This document shows positions 1 to 5,143 of a stretch of 5,143 nucleotides of DNA, in pieces. Position numbers and translations under genes: made by a program. Origin of the DNA: Actinomycetes bacterium (GTDB lineage Bacteria; Actinomycetota; Acidimicrobiia; Acidimicrobiales; Acidimicrobiaceae); assembly GCA_021785315.1 (NCBI GenBank), contig JAJYFX010000177.1:1-5143 (forward strand). The letters are read 5' to 3'. Numbering within the stretch: the first letter of the stretch is position 1; each line of letters opens with the position of its first letter. The notes beneath the pieces are model-generated. The model made no database searches, was not told where the DNA came from, and worked only from the letters and a program-made list of their open reading frames with translations.

Positions 1-1
1 T

Positions 2-334
2 TATCTGGGTTATGTGCCGGAGGGGATCCTGGTTGCTCTCTATCAGTTTGCTGAATTCCTAGTATACGTCCCCTTCGAGGAGGGATTTGGGCTTCCGGTT
101 GTAGAGGCGATGGGTCACGGCCTGCCAGTGGTTGCCTCAGCCGTTCCGGCAGCTGCAGACCAAGTTGAAATAGTGGATCCTAGTGATGTGGACTCGATTG
201 CAAAGGGCATATCCCGACTAGCTAAAGATCGGGACCGGCGACAGGACCTGAAGGCTAAAGGTTTGGAGCGTGTAAAGGGTCTGACCTGGGCAAGTGCTGC
301 TAGAAATCACATGAAACTTTGGGAGCAGATTTAA
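2..334 (+). CDS. GT4-family glycosyltransferase, C-terminal part (5' end outside window)
   Basis: This is the last 110 codons of a retaining GT4 (GT-B fold) glycosyltransferase, which would transfer a sugar from a nucleotide donor to a glycan acceptor on the cytoplasmic side of the membrane. The frame is open from base 2 with no start needed, so the gene begins upstream of the window. The GTG at 14 lies inside the conserved domain and is not a real start. Visible are the family's GYVP segment before the last helix pair and the donor-binding EX7E motif (Glu at 80-82 and Glu at 104-106, within EGFGLPVVE), followed by the usual EAMxxGxPVVAS. The C-terminal helix with TWASAARNH is also typical of the family. 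The Pro-Glu-Val segment that normally follows is replaced by PAAAD, so the usual Glu is missing. The TAA stop (332-334) shares its last base with the next gene's ATG. Donor and acceptor cannot be determined from the tail alone. Confidence 0.93.
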   Translation, partial: YLGYVPEGILVALYQFAEFLVYVPFEEGFGLPVVEAMGHGLPVVASAVPAAADQVEIVDPSDVDSIAKGISRLAKDRDRRQDLKAKGLERVKGLTWASAARNHMKLWEQI

Positions 335-336
335 TG
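321..336 (+). promoter_or_regulatory. Ribosome binding site and TAATG stop/start overlap
   Basis: GGGAG at 321-325 lies 8 bases before the ATG at 334-336, and that ATG overlaps the TAA stop of the upstream glycosyltransferase (332-334). The arrangement suggests termination-reinitiation coupling, giving the two enzymes similar output. It also decides the start of the second gene in favour of 334 over the in-frame TTG at 319. Confidence 0.65.
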
Positions 337-1470
337 CCAGGGCGAGGATTGGTGATAGATGTATCTAGTGTCCCGCCCAGACCGGCTGGCGCAGGTCGGT
401 ACGCCATTGAGCTAGTTTCGAACCTTCGAAAAATTGCTGAAGGGTTTGACCTGATCTCCAAATCGGGTGATGTCGAGTTTTGGGAGCATACAGCCGCGGG
501 GAAGGTAATTGTCAGGGCTCCAAATAGCAGGCCTTTGAGGATTCTTTGGGAGCAGAAGATTCTGGCGCGGAAACTCAATAGACGTGGCGAGCGAATTTAT
601 CACGGCATTCACTACACCATACCCAGGGCGTATCACGGGTTGAGAGTTTCCACAGTGCATGATTTGACCATGATCGAGCATCCCGAGTGGCATGAACGTG
701 TTAAGGTCAACTACTTTTCCCGAGCAATTCGATATGCCGTGGAAAATGCCGATGCGATTGTGGTTCCAAGCTGCTTTACCAAGAGCCGCCTTGAGTCGCG
801 CTTTGGCGCGCTTGAAAAGGTGCATGTGGTCTATCACGGGGTCGATCATCATCGCTTTATGCCCAGAGAAGGCGTCATGGGAGAGAATCCGGTGCGCGGG
901 GTGCCCGGATTGTCGGGCGAAGGCAGGGTCGTGCTGCACATTGGCACCATTGAGCCCAGAAAAAATATTGAGAATCTAGTAAAAGCCTTTGAGATCGTGG
1001 CCGGCGGAGAACCAAATATCCGCCTCGTGCTCGTTGGACAACAAGGATGGCAGTCTGGTCCGGTATTCGATCTGATTGGCCGGTCAAAGTACCGGGAACG
1101 AATTCATGTGATTGGGTATCTTTCCGATGCTGATCTGTTGGCGACGCTTTATGCCGCGTCGTGCGTCGCCTATCCGTCATTTGCGGAGGGATTTGGTTTG
1201 CCTGTACTGGAGGCAATGGCAGCAGGTATTCCGATAGTAACGTCGGCCGGTTCCGTCATGGAGGAAGTAGCGGGCGATTGCGCCTGGCTCTGCGATCCTC
1301 GAGACCCAATTAGTATTTCTGAGCAGATTTTAGAAGCGATATCGGGCTCGGATGATTCAAGGTCAAAGGTTGCCGATGGTATGGCGCGATCCCACCAGTT
1401 CAATTGGCTTGATACAGCAAGGAAGCATCTTGAAATCTATAACGAACTCGGCTTCGGTCTGGGAAGCTAG
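334..1470 (+). CDS. GT4-family glycosyltransferase (mannosyl/rhamnosyl-transferase type)
   Basis: This complete 378-residue GT4 (GT-B fold) glycosyltransferase has a length normal for the family. It probably adds a hexose or deoxyhexose from a nucleotide donor to a lipid-linked glycan in the cytoplasm. The N-terminal acceptor domain shows the glycine-rich AGAGRYAIEL loop (about residues 18-27), a YHGIHYTIP segment and the H109-D110-L111 motif. The C-terminal donor domain begins at VLHIGTIEPRKN (R209-K210-N211, expected to bind donor phosphates). It continues with LVLVGQQGW and GYLSDADLLATLYAAS, and has the EX7E pair E285/E293 in EGFGLPVLE. The ATG at 334 is preferred because it sits in TAATG with a GGGAG ribosome-site-like sequence at 321-325. 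A TTG at 319 is in frame but would precede that site. The gene is translationally coupled to the GT4 upstream and followed nine bases later by the rmd-like gene, so GDP-mannose or GDP-D-rhamnose is a plausible donor. That is inferred from context only. Confidence 0.95.
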   Translation: MPGRGLVIDVSSVPPRPAGAGRYAIELVSNLRKIAEGFDLISKSGDVEFWEHTAAGKVIVRAPNSRPLRILWEQKILARKLNRRGERIYHGIHYTIPRAYHGLRVSTVHDLTMIEHPEWHERVKVNYFSRAIRYAVENADAIVVPSCFTKSRLESRFGALEKVHVVYHGVDHHRFMPREGVMGENPVRGVPGLSGEGRVVLHIGTIEPRKNIENLVKAFEIVAGGEPNIRLVLVGQQGWQSGPVFDLIGRSKYRERIHVIGYLSDADLLATLYAASCVAYPSFAEGFGLPVLEAMAAGIPIVTSAGSVMEEVAGDCAWLCDPRDPISISEQILEAISGSDDSRSKVADGMARSHQFNWLDTARKHLEIYNELGFGLGS

Positions 1471-1479
1471 CACCGACTC

Positions 1480-2391
1480 ATGAAGGCTTTGATAACAGGC
1501 GCCAGCGGGTTCGTAGGCGGACACCTGGCAAAACACTTATTTTCCAGCGGTGATGAAGTGCTGGCGATGGATCCTTCGGTCGATATTTCCGATGAGTCCG
1601 CTCTTTTCGAGGCAATGGCCGCCTTCGCTTCTGAGCGCGTTGATGTCATCTATCATCTTGCAGCTCTTGCCCACGTGGGAGATTCCTTTGGGTCGTCGGG
1701 CAAGGTTTTCGGAGTCAACGTCATCGGGACGCTGAATCTTCTGGAGTCATCACGAAAGATGTTCCCAGAGGCAAAGATCATTGTCGTGTCATCGTCCGAG
1801 GTCTATGGAAGGGTTGACCCGAGATATCTTCCTGTTGGCGAAGGAGCCCCACTTGCCCCTTTGTCGCCGTATGCCGCCTCCAAGGCAGCGGCCGAGCATG
1901 TGGCTTTGCAAGCTTTCCGCGCCTACGGGCAGCAAGTCATAATCGCGCGCCCCTTCAATCACATCGGTCCCGGGCAATCGGATAGGTATGTTGTCTCTGC
2001 GATCGCCAAGAGGGTGGTGATGGCGAAGATGAACGGTAGCCGTTCAATTGTCGCCGGGAATTTACAGTCCAAGAGGGACTTCACGGATGTTCGAGACGTT
2101 GTAAATGCCTATAGGAAGATGGCGGAAATTGGTGTACCTGGCGTCGTTTACAACGTTTGCTCCGGGAAAGCCGAGACGATAGCTGACCTGGCGGAAAAAA
2201 TAATTACGCTTGCCGGAGCTGATGTGAAATTCGTCAGTGATCCGGGTCTTAGCCGGGACGTGGAGGTGACTGATATCGCAGGGGACTCCTCCAGGTGCCG
2301 ATCGGAGTTGAACTGGAGGCCTCAGATTCCTATCGAGACAAGTTTGAAAGATGTTCTAGCGTGGTGGTCAGCTCGCCTAAAAGCCGATTGA
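1480..2391 (+). CDS. rmd: GDP-4-dehydro-6-deoxy-D-mannose reductase (Rmd-like SDR)
   Basis: This 303-residue extended short-chain dehydrogenase/reductase would reduce GDP-4-dehydro-6-deoxy-D-mannose to GDP-D-rhamnose in the cytosol using NAD(P)H. Residues 4-13 form the Rossmann motif (GxxGxxG at G7, G10, G13). HLAALAHV follows the fourth strand, VVSSSEVYG carries the catalytic Ser region, and Y131/K135 form the YxxxK catalytic pair. Two segments point to Rmd rather than a generic epimerase: RPFNHIGPGQ (157-166) and YNVCSGK (224-230). Both agree closely with my recollection of Pseudomonas Rmd, as does the overall length of about 300. The ATG at 1480 starts right at the first beta strand. The only ribosome-site candidate is GGGAAG at 1461-1466, some 13 bases away, so coupling to the upstream gene (stop at 1470) is likely. 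No GDP-mannose 4,6-dehydratase gene is in the window to supply the substrate. Related reductases acting on other 4-keto sugars cannot be excluded. Confidence 0.87.
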   Translation: MKALITGASGFVGGHLAKHLFSSGDEVLAMDPSVDISDESALFEAMAAFASERVDVIYHLAALAHVGDSFGSSGKVFGVNVIGTLNLLESSRKMFPEAKIIVVSSSEVYGRVDPRYLPVGEGAPLAPLSPYAASKAAAEHVALQAFRAYGQQVIIARPFNHIGPGQSDRYVVSAIAKRVVMAKMNGSRSIVAGNLQSKRDFTDVRDVVNAYRKMAEIGVPGVVYNVCSGKAETIADLAEKIITLAGADVKFVSDPGLSRDVEVTDIAGDSSRCRSELNWRPQIPIETSLKDVLAWWSARLKAD

Positions 2392-2505
2392 ACTTGCGCC
2401 GTAGATCATTTTTTGCAACCATGGAACGTTGGAATGTCAGGATTGAAAGTCCAACCACCGTATAGGCAAGATCCCTCGCAGATTGTGAATTGTTTATTTC
2501 GTCGT

Positions 2506-2532
2506 TTGCCACACGGCTAGTTTATTATATTT
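2506..2532 (+). promoter_or_regulatory. Weak promoter candidate
   Basis: TTGCCA (2506-2511) and TATATT (2527-2532) resemble -35 and -10 boxes, separated by 15 bases, which is shorter than the usual 16-18. The A/T-rich patch stands out from its surroundings and lies upstream of the SD-like tract and hairpin. A transcript from here would carry a leader of about 310 bases before the gene at 2850. This is only a consensus match by eye. Confidence 0.2.
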
Positions 2533-2558
2533 CCATGTAGAAGAGGCTTGTCGCGCGT

Positions 2559-2590
2559 AGGAGGGGAAGCTGGCCGCCAGAGGTGCGGCC
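2559..2590 (+). other. SD-like tract followed by GC-only hairpin
   Basis: AGGAGGGG (2559-2566) is a near-perfect Shine-Dalgarno core, but no ATG, GTG or TTG stands 5-10 bases after it. A CTG at 2570 opens only about 20 codons before a stop. Directly after it, GGCCGC (2572-2577) and GCGGCC (2585-2590) form a six-pair stem made entirely of G-C pairs around a seven-base loop. No T tract follows, so it is not an intrinsic terminator. It may be a leader-RNA element or chance. Confidence 0.3.
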
Positions 2591-2670
2591 CGCCAACCGG
2601 ATCAACTGACTAGATTCTCCATTTGGCGGTAATCGGTTCGCGACGCCGCTTCGATGAGCAGGTGGCGGTA
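2574..2670. repeat. Mirrored CCGCCA/TGGCGG hexamer repeats
   Basis: CCGCCA occurs at 2574-2579 and 2590-2595. Its reverse complement TGGCGG occurs at 2624-2629 and 2663-2668. The last two copies extend to TGGCGGTA, and the 2590 and 2624 copies extend to a seven-base inverted pair, CCGCCAA (2590-2596) and TTGGCGG (2623-2629). Two forward and two reverse copies within about 95 bases could pair in alternative ways in RNA or form a bipartite protein-binding site. The units are short, so chance is possible. Confidence 0.35.
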
Positions 2671-2849
2671 GATTGACTGGAATTCCTGGGAAATCCGAAT
2701 GAAGGTCCGTATAAATCTAGGTCGGCAAGAGGTCGTAATATCAACTAATGTGCACCATTGAAGTTTATGCAGGATAAGCCACTTTCCATTAGAACAGTGA
2801 GTTTTTGCTGCGCAAGAATAGACCGATTGAGGGTACCCTGAATACTCTG

Positions 2850-5143
2850 ATGCCTAAAGCGCCTCATGTCGTAGCTGTTGTAGTGGTTCATAATCCGGGA
2901 ACCTGGTTCCAGGAGATGCTCGACTCGCTGCGCGACTGCGACTACCCCAACATTTCAAGCATTTTTGTCGACACCTCTAGCGATGTCGACGTCACTGGCG
3001 CTATTTTGAATACGATTCCAGCGGCAACGATAATCAAAGCCGATCCGACTACTGGATTTGGTGCGGCCTGCAATATTGGTGCGCACAGCGCTGAAAGTGC
3101 TACGCACCTGCTGTTTTGTCACGACGACGTTGCTTTTGCGCCAGATGCAATTAGAAAGATGGTCGAGGAGGCATTTCTTATGAATGCCGGGGTGGTGACA
3201 CCTAAATACGTGGTCTGGAACTCGCCGTCAAAGATTTTTGCTCTAGGCGCTTCGATGGATCGAACCGGTTCGCTGGTGAGCCGCGTGGATGTTGGAGATC
3301 TCGATCAGGGCCAATACGATATTTCTCATGAGGTCTTTGTCGCGCCGGGCGGGGCAACGCTCGTGCGCAGCGACCTTTTCGACGCCATCAAAGGCTTCGA
3401 TGAAAGGATGTTTCTCTACTACGAGGATGCCGATCTGTCATGGCGTGCTCAAATCGCTGGAGCTCGAATCGTCGCGGCTCCACTTGCCAAAGTGCGGCAT
3501 CTTTTGGTTTCAACCCTTGGATCGCGCAGAGCTCGAGGTGGGCGTCGCAAGAATAGCGCTGCTGTACGGTCACGCCTTCCCCGCCACGACCGCATAAGGT
3601 ATTCTAGAAAGAACCAGCTTAGAGCACTTTTGGGCAATACTCGGGGTTTTCCTGGCATTATATCTTTGGCTCAATATTTTGTGCTGTCGGTCGTCGAAGT
3701 TCTTTATTTTTTCATTACTGGAAAGCCAAAAATAGCCTTCTCGATTTTTGAATCTTGGCCTGCGGTTGTCACTGGTAGGAGATCTATTAGGCGAAAGCAA
3801 AAATCGATATCGCACTATCAGGTCAAATCAGACGCGGTGCTGCGCAAGCAAATGACCCGCGGTAGTGCAAGGGTGAAGGGTTTCATAAACAGCAGGAAGA
3901 ACTTTAAAGGACAGGGCGAAGAGGCCCGCCGCGTTTCCGCATGGCGTGACTATTCGACCGAGAGGTCTTTTTTGGATAGGCTGACCAAGCCTAGCTTTAG
4001 AAGGCCCAAGGACTCGGGCAGATTTGATGAAAGTTCGGCGATAGCGATCGCTATGGCCCGCCTTTCAAGGATATTCATGTGGCTCATGATAGGGTTCGTG
4101 CTGGTTGGAAGCCGGCAGGTAATATTTGGAAATATTCCGTTGGTTGGCCAATTTCTACCCTTTGGGCCGGCTCATACCCTTTTAGCAACATACTTTTCGG
4201 GTCCACTCCATCACCATGGACCAGTTGCGCCATCTCCAACGTCAGATCTAATCCTCGGCGCTCTTGGCTATGCCTTTTTAGGTGGTACGGGGATCGAAGC
4301 AGATTTCATCTTCGCCGCCTTGATTGCGATGGGATTACTTGGGCTATATCGCATCGTCGCGGACCTACGCAACAGGACAGCCGCATATGTTGCGGTGGCA
4401 CTATACGCGATAGGCCCGATTTTAGGGGGCGTAATTTCCTCCGCATCTTTGAGCGGCCTCGTGGTTTACTCCCTGGCTCCATGGGTATTGCTTAGGATGT
4501 TCAGGTTGTCAAATCTTCCCGGCATCTTCAGGTCCCCCCGCCTTTCGACGCGCTACGAGCTAGCCGTCGAGGGAATCTGGCTGGGGTTGATATTTGCGTT
4601 CGCCCCATCTTTCATTTTCGTGTTTGCCCTAATAGTCCTGGTGGTCTGGGTCGTTGGAAACCTTCTTGGCTATCTCGGATCAAGCAAAAAGTATTTTGCC
4701 ACGCAAGCTGGCGCATTCGGCCTTGCTGTACTTCTGAATTCTCCATGGATTGTGTCGTTATTCCTGCCGGGTTCGCATGCCTCATCGCTTTTTGGGTCGG
4801 CGGGCCCGGCGCATGTAGGCATATCGTTGCTGCTGCTGATGCAGGTTTCCCAAAGCTTCCCGGTGGCGTCGCTGTTTGGACTTTACTTCGTCGCGTTCGT
4901 CGCATCGTTTATATTCGTGAGAGAGCGCAAGGCGGACAGGGTTCTTACGCTCCTTGCCATCTTTTGCGTGATGCTGGTCGTAGCTATTTTTTCCTCCTAT
5001 GGAGCTCTCGGCCAAGACCCGATACCTCCGTCGATAGTCTTGCCGATTGCATATCTCGCGGCGGTGACTGTGATCGGGTCGGGGATAGAGGCAGCGTTCA
5101 CAGCGTTGCCTGCAATTGCAATCGGATGGCGGCACTTGGTTAT
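2850..5143 (+). CDS. GT2 glycosyltransferase fused to a multi-pass membrane domain (3' end outside window)
   Basis: This frame is open from 2850 to the window edge, giving at least 764 residues with no stop. Residues 6-212 are a GT2 (GT-A fold) domain: VVAVVVVHN strand, TTGFGAACNIG, the metal-binding region F-C-H91-D92-D93-V, APGGATLVR, and E192-D193-A-D195-L-S-W-R carrying the likely catalytic base. A very basic linker follows (about 215-260), then a hydrophobic segment (270-289), a charged cytosolic stretch containing RGSARVKGF, and a membrane region from about 405 onward. Likely membrane segments lie near 407-423, 486-503, 511-547, 574-603, 622-640, 656-690, 698-718 and 729-750. From memory, this order matches a large glycosyltransferase type of actinobacteria, usually over 900 residues, so a sizeable part is missing here. 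It probably adds a sugar to a lipid-linked or cell-wall glycan at the membrane. Sugar and acceptor are unknown. The ATG at 2850 fits the fold, but its nearest SD-like sequence (TGAGGG, 2828-2833) is 16 bases away. A TTG at 2805 is an alternative start, and a leaderless mRNA is possible. Confidence 0.92.
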   Translation, partial: MPKAPHVVAVVVVHNPGTWFQEMLDSLRDCDYPNISSIFVDTSSDVDVTGAILNTIPAATIIKADPTTGFGAACNIGAHSAESATHLLFCHDDVAFAPDAIRKMVEEAFLMNAGVVTPKYVVWNSPSKIFALGASMDRTGSLVSRVDVGDLDQGQYDISHEVFVAPGGATLVRSDLFDAIKGFDERMFLYYEDADLSWRAQIAGARIVAAPLAKVRHLLVSTLGSRRARGGRRKNSAAVRSRLPRHDRIRYSRKNQLRALLGNTRGFPGIISLAQYFVLSVVEVLYFFITGKPKIAFSIFESWPAVVTGRRSIRRKQKSISHYQVKSDAVLRKQMTRGSARVKGFINSRKNFKGQGEEARRVSAWRDYSTERSFLDRLTKPSFRRPKDSGRFDESSAIAIAMARLSRIFMWLMIGFVLVGSRQVIFGNIPLVGQFLPFGPAHTLLATYFSGPLHHHGPVAPSPTSDLILGALGYAFLGGTGIEADFIFAALIAMGLLGLYRIVADLRNRTAAYVAVALYAIGPILGGVISSASLSGLVVYSLAPWVLLRMFRLSNLPGIFRSPRLSTRYELAVEGIWLGLIFAFAPSFIFVFALIVLVVWVVGNLLGYLGSSKKYFATQAGAFGLAVLLNSPWIVSLFLPGSHASSLFGSAGPAHVGISLLLLMQVSQSFPVASLFGLYFVAFVASFIFVRERKADRVLTLLAIFCVMLVVAIFSSYGALGQDPIPPSIVLPIAYLAAVTVIGSGIEAAFTALPAIAIGWRHLV

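Larger units (their letters stand above)
2392..2849 (+). other. 458-base intergenic region without a supported gene
   Basis: No reading frame here has both a start with a ribosome site and a plausible protein. The longest + strand candidates from ATG are 14 codons (2421) and 20 codons (2699). A 60-codon frame on the minus strand (2330-2512) runs into rmd and resembles nothing I know. The region contains a T6 run (2409-2414) without a hairpin before it, an A/T-rich patch (2521-2532) in a more balanced background, an AGGAGGGG tract (2559-2566), a GC hairpin (2572-2590) and four mirrored copies of a CCGCCA hexamer (2574-2668). It separates the three-gene operon from the large glycosyltransferase gene, so it probably holds the latter's promoter and leader. 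I found no tRNA signature, CRISPR repeats or insertion-sequence ends. Confidence 0.7.

Noticed and set aside
692..979. + strand frame of 95 codons inside the second GT4 gene
   Set aside because: It is out of frame with the conserved domain and its composition is odd; it is a shadow of the real gene.
300..1403. Minus-strand frames opposite the second GT4 gene (300-578, 412-939, 875-1216, 1170-1403)
   Set aside because: They lie fully antisense to a gene with clear GT4 motifs, have no family resemblance, and are low-complexity shadow translations.
1467..1977. Frames overlapping rmd on both strands (1467-1649, 1550-1735, 1789-1977)
   Set aside because: They sit inside the rmd coding region, whose Rossmann and YxxxK motifs are intact.
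2409..2455. Possible terminator after rmd: T6 run at 2409-2414 and GTTGGA/TCCAAC inverted pair at 2428-2433 and 2450-2455
   Set aside because: No GC stem precedes the T run, and the six-base inverted pair has a 16-base loop and no T tract after it on either strand.
2330..2512. Minus-strand 60-codon frame running from the gap into the rmd end
   Set aside because: It overlaps rmd by about 60 bases, has no recognisable family and no supporting neighbour; chance is the simplest explanation.
2421..2761. Tiny + strand frames at 2421 (14 codons) and 2699 (20 codons)
   Set aside because: They are too short, have no well-spaced ribosome site and show no recognisable motif.
2392..2849. Mobile-element remnant, tRNA or CRISPR in the intergenic gap
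   Set aside because: I found no transposase-like translation, no long terminal inverted repeats, no tRNA T-loop signature and no regularly spaced repeats.
3289..4495. Frames overlapping the large gene (3289-3597 +, 3388-3573 -, 3449-3658 -, 3570-3815 -, 4079-4495 +)
   Set aside because: The frame starting at 2850 runs through all of them with continuous GT2 and membrane features; these are shadows.
4612..5135. Minus-strand frames opposite the membrane domain (4612-4905, 4782-5135)
   Set aside because: Antisense of hydrophobic-codon stretches often gives long charged open frames; nothing in them resembles a known protein.

Overview
The window is a stretch of a surface-polysaccharide (cell-envelope glycan) biosynthesis locus, with every gene on the + strand. 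The base composition is mixed, roughly half G+C by eye, and codon third positions are not strongly biased. The organism is most likely an actinobacterium of moderate G+C content. This rests on the last gene, whose family-2 glycosyltransferase head, long basic linker and large polytopic membrane tail match, from memory, a protein type common in Actinobacteria. The middle GT4 enzyme also resembles actinobacterial homologues. This assignment is inference; no rRNA or housekeeping gene is present to confirm it.

Layout. Bases 2-334 hold the C-terminal 110 codons of a GT4-type glycosyltransferase. Its TAA stop overlaps the ATG of a second, complete GT4 glycosyltransferase (334-1470). Nine bases later comes a complete NAD(P)-dependent sugar-nucleotide reductase (1480-2391) that strongly resembles Rmd, the GDP-4-dehydro-6-deoxy-D-mannose reductase that makes GDP-D-rhamnose. 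These three genes look like one translationally coupled operon. A non-coding gap of 458 bases follows (2392-2849). It holds a purine-rich Shine-Dalgarno-like sequence with no start codon after it, a GC-only hairpin and four copies of a CCGCCA/TGGCGG hexamer in mirrored orientation. From 2850 to the right edge runs one reading frame with no stop. It encodes at least 764 residues of a GT2 glycosyltransferase fused to a multi-pass membrane domain, and it is cut by the window end.

How they fit together. Rmd would supply a 6-deoxyhexose donor (GDP-D-rhamnose) in the cytosol, provided a GDP-mannose 4,6-dehydratase is encoded elsewhere. The two GT4 enzymes would add mannose- or rhamnose-type residues to a growing glycan on the cytoplasmic face. 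The large GT2/membrane protein would add another residue at the membrane. Neither the exact sugars nor the polymer can be read from this sequence. Nothing here is clearly a new system. The points most worth a second look are the structured 458-base gap, the large open-ended membrane glycosyltransferase and the D-rhamnose signature.
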